A stretch of 64,000 nt of DNA from Psychroserpens damuponensis (GCF_000826655.1 NZ_JXJO01000022.1:1-64000), one strand, 5' to 3'; counted from the stretch's first letter, positions 18,497 to 28,129 are shown. Notes: generated from the letters alone by a model not told the origin. Translations and numbers: made by a program.

Positions 18497-19387
18497 ATGA
18501 AAACGAATATTACAATAATTATTATAACGTTAGTTTGTGTTTTACAGCCACAAGCACAAACGATCAATTACGAAATCACAACGAATGGAGACACACCATT
18601 TTTACTAGGTGAAATTAACAAAAGTGGTTTAGAAGGCAAGAATTATATGTCATGGTTTCGAAAAAACTATGAAGACTATAAATTAGACCAAGAAACCATA
18701 ACCGTTTTAGCTAAAAACTTAAAAGACTATCAAATTCTAGCATTTATGGGTACTTGGTGTGGCGATAGCAGGCAAGAAGTCCCTAAATTTTATAAAATTT
18801 TGGAGGCTTGTGAATTTCCAGAAGAGCAATTAACAGTTATTGCTTTAAGCGGTAAGTCAAACATGTATAAACAAAGTCCTAACCATAGAGAAGCAGGATT
18901 AAATATACATCGAGTACCTACATTTATTTTCATGAAAAACGGAAAAGAAATGAACCGTATTGTTGAGCATCCTGTTGAAAGTTTTGAAAAAGATATGCTT
19001 AATATTGTTACCAACAACGACTATAAATCTAATTACCAAATTGTTACCAAAGTCAATAACATTTTAAAAAACGAAGGCTTAAACGGTTTAAAAAAACAAC
19101 AAGAACAGCTAACAACATCATTCAAAGATAAAGTAGAGAGTATGTATGAATTAAATACTTACGGTCGCATTTTGTATTCCATTAATCAGCATGAAGAAGC
19201 AATAACAGTGTTTGATTTAAACACAAAATTATTTCCAAATCAGCCAATAACGTACATGAGTTTAGCAAACACATTGGGTGTCTATGGAGAACGTACTGAA
19301 GCCATAGCAGTATTAGAAAAAGCGATCCAACTATTTCCAAATAACAAAGATTTACTAAAAAATCTAGACGTTGTGAAAACAAATTAA
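18497..19387 (+). CDS. thioredoxin-like protein with C-terminal TPR region
   Basis: A 296-residue exported protein with a signal peptide to about residue 21 (LQPQAQ). Residues about 60-180 form a thioredoxin fold with the motif WCGDSRQEVPKFYK and a cis-Pro loop (HRVPTFIFMKNG). Only the first Cys of the usual CxxC pair is present (CGDS), so disulfide exchange of the classic two-Cys type is unlikely. Residues about 200-296 look like two or three TPR helices (ILYSINQHEEAITVFDLN, then TYMSLANTLGVYGERTEAIA). It may act in the periplasm as a thiol-binding or chaperone-like factor. Confidence 0.75.
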   Translation: MKTNITIIIITLVCVLQPQAQTINYEITTNGDTPFLLGEINKSGLEGKNYMSWFRKNYEDYKLDQETITVLAKNLKDYQILAFMGTWCGDSRQEVPKFYKILEACEFPEEQLTVIALSGKSNMYKQSPNHREAGLNIHRVPTFIFMKNGKEMNRIVEHPVESFEKDMLNIVTNNDYKSNYQIVTKVNNILKNEGLNGLKKQQEQLTTSFKDKVESMYELNTYGRILYSINQHEEAITVFDLNTKLFPNQPITYMSLANTLGVYGERTEAIAVLEKAIQLFPNNKDLLKNLDVVKTN

Positions 19388-19435
19388 TGCCATCGATTAA
19401 AAAGAGAACATAAGTGCGATAAAACCTCATGGCAA

Positions 19436-19468
19436 TTTGTAATAATTATTGTAAATAATGTAATTTTG
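19436..19468 (+). promoter_or_regulatory. promoter of lysS
   Basis: TTTG (19436-19439), a 21-base spacer and TAATTTTG (19461-19468) match the Bacteroidota promoter consensus. The predicted start is near 19475, about 38 bases before the ATG. Confidence 0.7.
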
Positions 19469-19512
19469 CACCTGCTTATCACATTGGTAGGTTATTAAAA
19501 ATTATATGTAGC

Positions 19513-21204
19513 ATGCAGCTTTCAGAACAAGAATTAGTAAGACGCGAAAAACTCGCAAAATTAAGAGCCTTAGGTATCAACCCTTATCCTGCAGATTTAT
19601 TTCCTGTAGATCATACGTCAAAACAGATAAAAACCGAGTTTGAAGATGGTAAAAAGGTTGTAATTGCTGGTCGTTTAATGTCGCGTCGTATTCAAGGTAA
19701 TGCAAGTTTTGCTGAGTTACAAGATAGTGCTGGGAGAATACAAGTGTATTTTAACAGAGATGAAATTTGTACTGGTGATGACAAAAGCAAATACAACGAT
19801 GTCTATAAAAAATTGCTCGATATTGGAGATTTTATAGGTATTGAAGGTGAATTATTTACCACCAAAGTTGGAGAAAAAACAGTAATGGTTAAAGGGTTTA
19901 TATTGTTAAGTAAAGCTTTAAAACCACTACCATTACCAAAAACAGATAGTGAAGGCAACACGTTTGATGAATTCAACGATCCAGAAATGCGTTACAGACA
20001 ACGTTATGCAGATTTGGTTGTAAACCCTAACGTAAAAGATGTTTTTGTAAAACGCACAAAACTCTTCAATGCTATGCGTTCATTTTTTAATGATGCAGGA
20101 TATTTTGAAGTAGAAACGCCAATATTACAGCCAATTCCAGGAGGAGCAGCGGCAAGACCTTTTACAACACATCACAATAGCCTAGACATTCCATTATACA
20201 TGAGAATTGCTAACGAATTATACCTAAAACGATTAATCGTTGGTGGATTTGATGGCGTGTATGAGTTCTCTAAAAACTTCAGAAATGAAGGTATGGATAG
20301 AACTCATAATCCTGAGTTTACTGCCATGGAAATCTATGTATCCTATAAAGATTACAACTGGATGATGGATTTCTGCGAACGTTTATTAGAACATTGTGCA
20401 ACAGCAGTTAATGGTACAACCGAAGCAACTTTTGGAGAACATAAAATCAACTTCAAAGCACCTTACGCTCGTGTGACAATGGCAGATTCTATCAAACACT
20501 TTACTGGTTTTGATATTACAGGTAAAACTGAGGCTGAAATTCGTCAAGCAGCCAAAGACATGCACATTGAAGTTGATGACACAATGGGTAAAGGAAAGTT
20601 AATCGATGAAATTTTTGGTGAAAAATGTGAAGGTAATTACATTCAACCAACATTTATTACAGATTACCCAAAAGAAATGAGTCCTTTATGTAAAGAACAT
20701 CGTGATAATCCTGAATTAACAGAGCGTTTTGAATTGATGGTCTGCGGAAAAGAGATCGCCAACGCATATAGTGAGTTAAATGACCCAATTGATCAACGAG
20801 AGCGTTTTGAACACCAACTAAAACTTGCCGCTAAAGGTGATGACGAAGCTACAGAATTTATTGACCACGATTTTCTTCGTGCTTTAGAGTATGGAATGCC
20901 TCCAACATCTGGAATGGGAATTGGAATGGATAGATTAATCATGTTTTTAACCAACAATCAATCTATTCAAGAAGTCTTATTCTTCCCACAAATGCGTCCT
21001 GAAAAGAAGAAAATAGAAATGAGTGAAGAAGAGAAAACTATTTTCACCCTTCTTAAATCAAACTCACCAATTGACCTAATTACGTTAAAAACGCAATCTG
21101 GCTTAAGTAATAAAAAATGGGACAAATCCATAAAAGGATTAACAGCCAAAGGTGTTGCTAAGGTGGTTAAAAATGATGATGGCTTATTTGTAGAAGTGGT
21201 TTAA
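19513..21204 (+). CDS. lysS: lysyl-tRNA synthetase, class II, with C-terminal extension
   Basis: Charges tRNA-Lys with lysine. The N-terminal OB fold for anticodon binding lies at about 50-160. The class II catalytic core has motif 2 (FRNEGMDRTHNPEFTAMEIY) and motif 3 (GMPPTSGMGIGMDRLIMFLT). At 563 residues it is about 60 longer than the E. coli enzyme. The extra C-terminal part (from EEEKTIFTLLKSNSPIDLIT to the end) looks like a small winged helix and follows the motif-3 end PQMRPEKK. I recall similar lengths in other flavobacteria, so it is probably a lineage feature. A strong promoter and a terminator flank the gene. Confidence 0.97.
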   Translation: MQLSEQELVRREKLAKLRALGINPYPADLFPVDHTSKQIKTEFEDGKKVVIAGRLMSRRIQGNASFAELQDSAGRIQVYFNRDEICTGDDKSKYNDVYKKLLDIGDFIGIEGELFTTKVGEKTVMVKGFILLSKALKPLPLPKTDSEGNTFDEFNDPEMRYRQRYADLVVNPNVKDVFVKRTKLFNAMRSFFNDAGYFEVETPILQPIPGGAAARPFTTHHNSLDIPLYMRIANELYLKRLIVGGFDGVYEFSKNFRNEGMDRTHNPEFTAMEIYVSYKDYNWMMDFCERLLEHCATAVNGTTEATFGEHKINFKAPYARVTMADSIKHFTGFDITGKTEAEIRQAAKDMHIEVDDTMGKGKLIDEIFGEKCEGNYIQPTFITDYPKEMSPLCKEHRDNPELTERFELMVCGKEIANAYSELNDPIDQRERFEHQLKLAAKGDDEATEFIDHDFLRALEYGMPPTSGMGIGMDRLIMFLTNNQSIQEVLFFPQMRPEKKKIEMSEEEKTIFTLLKSNSPIDLITLKTQSGLSNKKWDKSIKGLTAKGVAKVVKNDDGLFVEVV

Positions 21205-21263
21205 ACTAAAGTTTTCTTCGGAAATTTAAAACATAACAAACCTATTTATTCAAAAAATAGTAC

Positions 21264-21299
21264 AAAGCATATCTTTGAAAAGGATATGCTTTTTTTTTG
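21264..21299 (+). terminator. terminator of lysS
   Basis: AAAGCATATC (21264-21273) pairs with GATATGCTTT (21283-21292), followed by a run of T. It lies about 60 bases after the lysS stop. Confidence 0.85.
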
Positions 21300-21453
21300 T
21301 TTTTTAAACTTTCCGAAGAAAAGAAAACAAAATTTTCAAAAATTAAAACACAAATTTTTACGGTTAAAATCCTACCTAATAACGATTTAATAGGGCTTAT
21401 AAAAAAGTTTTTTATTACATTCGCTCCGCTATTAATCAGAAAAATCAACCCAA

Positions 21454-22989
21454 ATGTTAAAAAAAATAAGCTTACTCCTTTTTGTTACAGGCATTTTATT
21501 TGCATGTAGCGATGATGACGACATGATTGCTGCTTGTAATGAAGTTGCTAATGTATCATCAAGTTTAGTTACAGATACTTCGATAAATTTAACTTGGAAC
21601 GACGCTAGTAATGTTGGCTCTTACACCGTAGAATATGGTGTTACAGGATTTCCGCTTGGTGGTGGAACTACAATATCTACAACAGACACATCGATTTCAA
21701 TTTCAGGATTATTGGGCAACACAACGTATGACGTTTATGTGCAAACCATTTGTTCTGAAAACAACATGAGTATGCTCACAGAGGTTTACAGTTTTACAAC
21801 GTCTGTTACACCTTGTATTGCTGTTACTAATGTTAGTTCTAGTATGATTACAGATACTTCAGCGCTTGTAGCTTGGGAAGATAATGCTAATTCAAGCACT
21901 ACTTATGAGTTAGAATATGGTAATTCAGGTTTTAACATAGGCTCTGGCACTACAATAACATCAAATACGACATCTTTAGAATTAACTGGTCTTTTACCAA
22001 ATACAGATTACGACGTCTATGTTAGAGCTGTATGTTCTGCTAGTAATGTGAGTCCAGATGCAGATGTGATCTCATTTACAACGTTAGCGATTCCTGTGAT
22101 TCCAGAATTTAGGCCTACACTTTCAGAATTGAATTTGTTTACAGGTGATTTAAACAATTTAGAAATTACACCTTATGGTTTTGAATATGATTTACATTCA
22201 ACATTATATACAGATTACGCTATTAAACAACGATTTTTTGTTTTACCTACAGGTGAAAAATTAACCTATACTGGAGAAGGGTTACCAGTTTTTCCTAACA
22301 ACTCTATTATTGTAAAAACCTTTTACTACAATGTAAACGAAACCGATTTATCTCAAGGTACACAAATAATTGAAACAAGAATTCTTATTAAAATTGATGG
22401 TTCTTGGGAATCTGGCAACTACAAATGGAATGATGCTCAAACCGAAGCTACTTTAGACGCAAATAGTAGTATTGTTCCTGTGACATGGACTAATGCTGAA
22501 GGAGAATCAAATAGTATTAATTACGAAATACCTTCAAATACAGACTGCTTTACGTGTCACCAAAATACAGGAAACATGACTCCTATTGGTCCAAAAATGC
22601 GAACTATAAATTTTGACTTTAATGGGGCAAATCAAATACAACAGTTAATTGATAATGACATGCTTGATGGCCTCACAGACCCTACAAGTGTAAGTTTATT
22701 ACCTAAATGGGATGACCCAACAGTATCTTTAGACAGACGAGCAAGAGCTTATATGGATATTAATTGTGCGCATTGTCATACGCCTGGTGGTTTTTGTGAA
22801 GAGGAATCAACCTTAAGACTTAGCTATGAAACACCATATGTTGAATCTTCAATCTCAGAACGACGTAATAGTATTTTAACTAGAATTCAAAATACAATAC
22901 CACAATACGGAATGCCTTTAATTGGCAGAACCGTAGTTCATGACGAAGGTGTTGATCTATTAATTGATTACATTAATTCACTAGAATAA
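21454..22989 (+). CDS. lipoprotein with two fibronectin type III domains and a diheme cytochrome c domain
   Basis: A 511-residue lipoprotein (lipobox LFAC, then SDDDD). Two fibronectin type III domains lie at about 25-115 and 118-210; each has SSxxTDTS and a YxVxYGxxG-like strand. The C-terminal 300 residues match the SO2930-type diheme cytochrome layout: FRPTLSELNLF near the start, LHSTLYTDYAIKQRFFVLP, then CxxCH motifs at C365-H369 (CFTCH) and C438-H442 (CAHCH). It probably carries electrons at the outer surface or in the periplasm. The fibronectin addition is unusual compared with the plain cytochrome. Confidence 0.78.
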   Translation: MLKKISLLLFVTGILFACSDDDDMIAACNEVANVSSSLVTDTSINLTWNDASNVGSYTVEYGVTGFPLGGGTTISTTDTSISISGLLGNTTYDVYVQTICSENNMSMLTEVYSFTTSVTPCIAVTNVSSSMITDTSALVAWEDNANSSTTYELEYGNSGFNIGSGTTITSNTTSLELTGLLPNTDYDVYVRAVCSASNVSPDADVISFTTLAIPVIPEFRPTLSELNLFTGDLNNLEITPYGFEYDLHSTLYTDYAIKQRFFVLPTGEKLTYTGEGLPVFPNNSIIVKTFYYNVNETDLSQGTQIIETRILIKIDGSWESGNYKWNDAQTEATLDANSSIVPVTWTNAEGESNSINYEIPSNTDCFTCHQNTGNMTPIGPKMRTINFDFNGANQIQQLIDNDMLDGLTDPTSVSLLPKWDDPTVSLDRRARAYMDINCAHCHTPGGFCEEESTLRLSYETPYVESSISERRNSILTRIQNTIPQYGMPLIGRTVVHDEGVDLLIDYINSLE

Positions 22990-23012
22990 TCAACTATAAA
23001 TTTAGAATTTAC

Positions 23013-23036
23013 AAGCCACGATAACGTGGCTTTTTT
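23013..23036 (+). terminator. terminator after the cytochrome gene
   Basis: AAGCCACG (23013-23020), loop ATAA, CGTGGCTT (23025-23032), then a T run. A compact and strong rho-independent terminator. Confidence 0.9.
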
Positions 23037-23138
23037 CTTGCTTTCGATTTTCTAAATATTAAGTTAAAAGCAACCTAACCTTTTCGTGCCAATAAGGGAT
23101 TTCTTATTTTAGAAGACTAATTTAAAAAATCAACCACT

Positions 23139-25625
23139 TTGAAACACTTTTCAATCAAACTACTCCTTGTAGTTTCCGTATTTTTTGTTGCCGTTTCTTG
23201 CTCAACAGCAAAAAAAGCAAGTAAAAAAAATGCAGCGACTGCTGCTGCTAAACCTCCAGCAAAAAAGCCTGGAAAAAATGATCCAAAACCATATAACAAA
23301 GTCATCACAAAAGATGCAAAAAGCGATATTGGTTTATTTACAGTTCATACGTTAGATGATAAATATTACTACGAAATTCCAGATTCTCTTTTTAATAGAG
23401 AAATGCTAATGGTAACTCGAATTTCTAAAACTGCTAGCGGATTAGGTTTTGGTGGCGGAAAGCAAAACGAACAAGTGTTACGTTGGGAGAAAAAAGGGAA
23501 GAAAGTAATAGCACGTGTTGTGTCATACAATGTGACTGCAGCAGACTCACTTCCTGTTAAAGAAGCTGTAGTAAATTCAAATTTTGAACCTATATTATTT
23601 ACATTTCCTATAAAAGCATTTAGTAAAGACTCTACAAGTACAGTCATTGATGCTACGCCTTTATTTTCTAAAGACGTAAAGTCACTAGGTTTACCTCAAT
23701 TTAGAAGAACACCTTACAGAGTAACACGTTTAGAAAGTGATAAATCATTTATCGAAACTATTAAAAGTTACCCTAGAAATATTGAAGCAAGACATGTGAA
23801 AACTTATGCTGCAGGACGTCCACCTTCTAACTCAAGTACAGGAAGTATTTCTATAGAAATAAACAACTCAATGATTTTGTTACCAGACAACCCAATGAAG
23901 CGTCGTTATTTTGATGAACGTGTAGGTTGGTTTACTAGCAGCACAACAGATTATGGCCAAGAAGACCAAAAAAGTAAGTCTTTAGAGTTTTTAGATCGTT
24001 GGAGATTAGAAGTTAAAGATGAAGATATTGCAGCATTTAATCGCGGTGAATTAGTTGTTCCGAAGAAACAAATCATTTACTATATTGATAGAGCAACACC
24101 TGTAAAATGGAGAAAATACATCAAACAAGGAATTGAAGATTGGCAAGTAGCATTTGAAGCTGCAGGATTTAAAGATGCCATTATTGCTATGGATCCTCCA
24201 ACTGTGGAAGAAGATCCTGAATGGAGCCCTGAGGATGCACGTTACTCTGTAGTTCGTTATTTAGCATCTCCAATACCAAACGCAAATGGACCACACGTAA
24301 GTGACCCAAGAACAGGTGAAATTTTAGAGAGTGATATCAACTGGTACCATAATGTAATGTCTTTACTACGTGGTTGGTTCTTTGTACAAACAGCAGCTAT
24401 CAATCCAGATGCTCAAAGCCCTCAATTTAAAGATGAAGTAATGGGACGTTTAATTCGTTTCGTATCATCTCATGAAGTTGGTCACACCTTAGGTTTACCT
24501 CATAATATGGGATCGAGTGTTGCATATCCTGTAGAAAAATTACGTGATGCCGCATTTACTCAAAAATATGGTACTGCACCATCAATTATGGATTATGCGC
24601 GTTTTAACTACGTGGCACAACCAGGAGATGAAGGTGTTGCTTTAATGCCAGATATTGGAACTTATGATAAGTACGCTATTTCTTGGGGTTACAGACCTAT
24701 TTTAGGAAAAACTGCCGAAGAAGAAAAACCAATCCTTAACAAATGGATTATGGATCATGCTGGTGACCCAATGTATCGTTTTGGACACCAACAAGCTGGA
24801 GACGTAGTAGACCCTAGTTCTCAAACTGAAGATTTAGGCGATGATGCCATGTTAGCAAGTAGCTACGGAATTAAAAACTTAAAGCGTATTGTACCTAACT
24901 TAATTGAGTGGACTACAGAAGCTGGTGAAGACTATGATGATTTACAAGAAATGTATGGTCATGTTGTATCTCAATTTAATCGTTACATGGGACATGTTTC
25001 TAACAACATTGGTGGTGTTTATGAAAACTATAAAGCTGCAGATCAAGCTGGAGCAGTTTATACAGCAGTACCAAAGGAGACTCAAAAAGAGGCGATGCAA
25101 TTTATTCAAGACAACTTATTTACCACTCAAGATTGGTTGATAAACAAAGATATATTTGATCGTATTGAATTTACAGGTTCTGTAGAACGTGTTCGTGCAA
25201 TTCAAGTAAGAACCCTTAATAACATTATGAGCCTAGGTAAAATGCAACGTTTAACCGAAGCTTATACATACGATAGTAAAGCATATTCTTTACCTGATAT
25301 GATGAGCGATCTTCGTAAAGGTATTTGGAGTGAATTACGTACAGGTAGAAAAATTGACACCTACAGACGTAATTTACAACGTGCTCATATTGATAGATTA
25401 GGATTTTTAATGACTGCGGAAAATCAAAGTGGCAGATCACGTAGTCCTTACGTGAAAGCAACTGCAGTAAACACTAGCCAGTCTGATATTAGAGCTGTTG
25501 TAAGAGCTGAATTAAAATCGCTACGTAGCCAATTAAGATCAGCTCGTGGAGGAGACACATTAAGCAGAATGCATATTGCAGATGCTATTGAACGTATTGA
25601 TATGATTTTAAATCCTAATGGATAA
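23139..25625 (+). CDS. zinc-dependent metalloprotease lipoprotein (DUF5117/DUF5118)
   Basis: An 828-residue lipoprotein starting at TTG (MKHFSIKLLLVV, lipobox VAVSC). A Lys/Ala-rich linker leads into DUF5118- and DUF5117-like regions at about 45-350 (LMVTRISKTASGLGFGGGKQ). The metzincin active site is HEVGHTLGLPHN, with zinc ligands H445, H449 and H455 and catalytic Glu446. A downstream Met-turn candidate is PSIMDYARFNYV. The C-terminal 300 residues are helical. It is a probable surface or periplasmic peptidase; the substrate is unknown. A terminator follows directly. Confidence 0.92.
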   Translation: MKHFSIKLLLVVSVFFVAVSCSTAKKASKKNAATAAAKPPAKKPGKNDPKPYNKVITKDAKSDIGLFTVHTLDDKYYYEIPDSLFNREMLMVTRISKTASGLGFGGGKQNEQVLRWEKKGKKVIARVVSYNVTAADSLPVKEAVVNSNFEPILFTFPIKAFSKDSTSTVIDATPLFSKDVKSLGLPQFRRTPYRVTRLESDKSFIETIKSYPRNIEARHVKTYAAGRPPSNSSTGSISIEINNSMILLPDNPMKRRYFDERVGWFTSSTTDYGQEDQKSKSLEFLDRWRLEVKDEDIAAFNRGELVVPKKQIIYYIDRATPVKWRKYIKQGIEDWQVAFEAAGFKDAIIAMDPPTVEEDPEWSPEDARYSVVRYLASPIPNANGPHVSDPRTGEILESDINWYHNVMSLLRGWFFVQTAAINPDAQSPQFKDEVMGRLIRFVSSHEVGHTLGLPHNMGSSVAYPVEKLRDAAFTQKYGTAPSIMDYARFNYVAQPGDEGVALMPDIGTYDKYAISWGYRPILGKTAEEEKPILNKWIMDHAGDPMYRFGHQQAGDVVDPSSQTEDLGDDAMLASSYGIKNLKRIVPNLIEWTTEAGEDYDDLQEMYGHVVSQFNRYMGHVSNNIGGVYENYKAADQAGAVYTAVPKETQKEAMQFIQDNLFTTQDWLINKDIFDRIEFTGSVERVRAIQVRTLNNIMSLGKMQRLTEAYTYDSKAYSLPDMMSDLRKGIWSELRTGRKIDTYRRNLQRAHIDRLGFLMTAENQSGRSRSPYVKATAVNTSQSDIRAVVRAELKSLRSQLRSARGGDTLSRMHIADAIERIDMILNPNG

Positions 25626-25654
25626 TAAATCATAATAGACAAACAAATATTAAG

Positions 25655-25684
25655 AAAGCTTCAGAGAAATCTGAAGCTTTTCTG
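25655..25684 (+). terminator. terminator after the metalloprotease gene
   Basis: AAAGCTTCAG (25655-25664) pairs with CTGAAGCTTT (25671-25680), followed by a short T-rich tail. Confidence 0.8.
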
Positions 25685-25694
25685 TTTTAGTTTA

Positions 25695-25702
25695 TATCTT
25701 TG
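25695..25702 (+). promoter_or_regulatory. -7 box upstream of the RDD gene
   Basis: TATCTTTG matches TAnnTTTG, 17 bases before the ATG at 25720. No good TTTG at -33 is visible. Confidence 0.45.
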
Positions 25703-25719
25703 AAAAATAGTTTTAATTC

Positions 25720-26325
25720 ATGAAAATAACTCACAATAAATACCCAAACCATAATCTTGCTACCGAAACTGAACGTGGTGAAAACCTAGGCATCGATTTT
25801 ATTTTATCTTCTGTTTTAGGAATAACGGCTGTTGTGATCTATTTTTTATTAATTGATGATTATGAATACATCCCGTTTAAAATCAAAGCTACCGCATTTC
25901 TAATTTATCTTGTTACGAGATTTGTATACTATTTTGTATTTGAATTAGTATTTAGCAGAACTCCTGGAAAATTTCAAACTCAAAGCAAAGTCGTAAATAA
26001 AAATGGAGATAAGCCTAATGTCATACAATTGTTCACAAGGAGTTTGAGCAGGTTTATAACTTTACTCTCTGGAATTAGTGATGATGAAAGAGCAATTCAT
26101 GACCAAATATCAAACACTTTTGTCGTTTATGATAGTCAACTTAAAAAAGTAGAAGCTAGACAGTATATGATTGTATTATTTAATATCATTATAGCCTTAG
26201 GTTGGATATACCATTTTGTAGAAACCACCTTTAAATCGTCATTAAAGTTCGCACTACTTACAGCTTTAATCCTGGCAACTATTTATGCATTTACAGTGAT
26301 GTTTAGAAGAATTGGCAAAAAGTAA
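25720..26325 (+). CDS. RDD family membrane protein
   Basis: A 201-residue inner-membrane protein. Transmembrane segments lie near residues 27-45 (IDFILSSVLGITAVVIYFLL), 55-75, 145-165 and 172-195. The RDD-family layout is present in degenerate form: an acidic first helix region, then FELVFSRTPGKFQT, where PGK is the usual family mark, then the charged stretch TRSLSRFITLLSGISDDER. The function of RDD proteins is mostly unknown; some transport ions. It is convergent with the CPBP-like gene, with 7 bases between them. Confidence 0.7.
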   Translation: MKITHNKYPNHNLATETERGENLGIDFILSSVLGITAVVIYFLLIDDYEYIPFKIKATAFLIYLVTRFVYYFVFELVFSRTPGKFQTQSKVVNKNGDKPNVIQLFTRSLSRFITLLSGISDDERAIHDQISNTFVVYDSQLKKVEARQYMIVLFNIIIALGWIYHFVETTFKSSLKFALLTALILATIYAFTVMFRRIGKK

Positions 26326-26332
26326 AAAACAA

Positions 26333-27028
26333 CTAGTTTAAATACTTCAAGAATATATCTGCAAACGGATCTTGGTTAACTACTGTATAGTAAAACAAAG
26401 AACCAAGCCAACCATGAAACAAGCCTAGAACGTACAAGTTTTTAGATTTCAGATAAATATACCCATAAAACAAAGCTAGAATAAACGTCCCTATCAATAA
26501 CCATATAGATGGATAATGTACCAATGAAAATAAGGTTGCAGCGATTAAAATAACACTTGTTTTTTTTAGCTTAACACACTTTAATGTACTCAAATTACCT
26601 GCCACTAAACCTATGGTTAAAAATTGCTGAACCATTCCCCAAATAGGATATGTTATCAATAACGGAATTATATGCCATGTTGGATTTAATGTACCTTGCA
26701 CAGCACCAATCACCATAAAAGTAATAACTGAAACAAGTGCAAACGGTAATACCAATTTTAAAACCAATTTAAAATTATCTGTCCTAAATCCCCAATCTTT
26801 TAAAACCTGTTTATCTTTTTTATAGCGATATACTGCGTAAAGTGACCACAATGATATAGCCACAAGTACAAAGGGCAATCTCCAATTGAGATAATCCATA
26901 CATACAAACTTTCCTACTCCTGTGACGACTACTGCAAGAATTTCTATAATTCTTAACCTATCACTACTTGGTCTTGTCAAACTAAAATTTGAGAAATCTA
27001 TAAGGTATTTTGTGAGTTTTTGTTTCAT
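26333..27028 (-). CDS. CPBP-like intramembrane protein lacking the catalytic glutamates
   Basis: A 231-residue integral membrane protein with about seven transmembrane segments. Its shape and motif order resemble the CPBP (Rce1/CAAX-type) family. The expected EExxxR motif is replaced by Q134-Q135 with no Arg after it (WGMVQQFLTIG). The second motif FxxxH is kept (F167-H171, FSLVH) and the third His is kept (H205, in FHGWLG). With both glutamates changed to glutamine, it is probably not an active protease of the standard type, but could still bind a peptide. It is the last gene of a leftward group of four small membrane genes. Confidence 0.6.
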   Translation of the reverse strand: MKQKLTKYLIDFSNFSLTRPSSDRLRIIEILAVVVTGVGKFVCMDYLNWRLPFVLVAISLWSLYAVYRYKKDKQVLKDWGFRTDNFKLVLKLVLPFALVSVITFMVIGAVQGTLNPTWHIIPLLITYPIWGMVQQFLTIGLVAGNLSTLKCVKLKKTSVILIAATLFSLVHYPSIWLLIGTFILALFYGYIYLKSKNLYVLGLFHGWLGSLFYYTVVNQDPFADIFLKYLN

Positions 27029-27097
27029 TGTTTCTAATATTTAAAACCCTTTAAGCAGATACACCAAAAGGGTTTTGGGTTACTAACTAACCCATCA

Positions 27098-27580
27098 TCA
27101 AAACAAAAAGATCATATAAACGATAATCCCTTCAGCAATTCCTGTTATGATACTCATACCAAGAATATCCTTAATTTTACTTCGCATAAAAAATACAACA
27201 CTTAAAATGGCCATTATTGCGGCTAATAATATTTCTAAAGCATCAATCTTCGAGAGTAAAAATGTAACACCTGTAAATGCAGCTGTAATTCCGGCTGTTA
27301 TAAGGCAAAATTTCACGATCTCATCTTTGGTGTAATTCCCTTCTTTAAAGCCTTTACGTAAATCTCTAAGAATGGATAAAATAAATAGTAAAGGCACTAC
27401 AGATAAAAATGGCGCAAACACAACTTTAATACCTTTTTCTATTCTTAGATCAAAATGAAAGAAAAACGCTATTGCTGTAAAGGCTAATAAACCGGTTACA
27501 ATTATAGATTGAAACGTAAATAACAATTCTCTTTTACTAGAGTTGCTTCTCGGTTTTGGAGGTTGAATAATTGGATTCAT
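27098..27580 (-). CDS. four-helix membrane protein of unknown function
   Basis: A 160-residue protein. It has a Pro- and Ser-rich cytoplasmic N-terminus (MNPIIQPPKPRSNSSKRE). Four or five predicted transmembrane helices lie near residues 22-43, 52-70, 88-108, 115-130 and 140-160. I recognise no domain. It lies 69 bases upstream of the CPBP-like gene and 80 bases downstream of another membrane gene, all on the minus strand. Confidence 0.6.
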   Translation of the reverse strand: MNPIIQPPKPRSNSSKRELLFTFQSIIVTGLLAFTAIAFFFHFDLRIEKGIKVVFAPFLSVVPLLFILSILRDLRKGFKEGNYTKDEIVKFCLITAGITAAFTGVTFLLSKIDALEILLAAIMAILSVVFFMRSKIKDILGMSIITGIAEGIIVYMIFLF

Positions 27581-27660
27581 AATTTTAAATTTTTGATGAT
27601 TAAACTTTTTTAAATGTTTTACTTCGCTATAAATGATATTTAAAATAAACCTTGCAAGGG

Positions 27661-28128
27661 TTAAGCCGTTAGAAAAAACACATGCATAGCTAGTGAGAGA
27701 AGAATACCACTTAGAATACCATTGACTCTCAAATTGTTGTACAACACAAAATTAAGCACATAGCTACTTATTGTGGTAGAGTTGATGAGATGTGCAAATA
27801 CGAGGTGATCTTCTAATTTCTGACCTGTTACCCACTCTATAGCTTGCATACTCAACACACCAATAACGACACTTGTTATAAGTAAAATGGTTGCTGGTTT
27901 TTGATGTTTCAGTTTATATTCATCTGTGTTTTGTGGTAAAAAATGTTCTATTAAAAGAAAACGCACAAAAAACAACATAGGTAATGGGAACAAAATTGAC
28001 GCTATAATTTTTACAACATCTTTTAAGGTTTTAATCTCATCAAATCCCAAAAACACTAAGTACACAAATACAATTACCGAAACTCCTGTAGTAACAATAA
28101 ATGCCGTATTTAATTTTTTGAGTTGCAT
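27661..28128 (-). CDS. four-helix membrane protein of unknown function
   Basis: A 155-residue protein starting at the ATG at 28128 (MQLKKLNTAFIVTTG); an upstream TTG at 28140 would overlap the previous gene. Four transmembrane helices are predicted near 10-30, 40-60, 80-100 and 130-150, with the phrase LFFVRFLLIEHFLP between helices two and three. No family is recognised. Its start codon lies one base after the stop of the 52-residue gene, which points to translational coupling. Confidence 0.6.
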   Translation of the reverse strand: MQLKKLNTAFIVTTGVSVIVFVYLVFLGFDEIKTLKDVVKIIASILFPLPMLFFVRFLLIEHFLPQNTDEYKLKHQKPATILLITSVVIGVLSMQAIEWVTGQKLEDHLVFAHLINSTTISSYVLNFVLYNNLRVNGILSGILLSLAMHVFFLTA

Positions 28129-28129
28129 G

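Noticed and set aside
21297-21509. Open frame of 70 codons overlapping the lysS terminator and the next gene start
   Set aside because: Out of frame with the lipoprotein, begins in the T run of a terminator and shows no motif.
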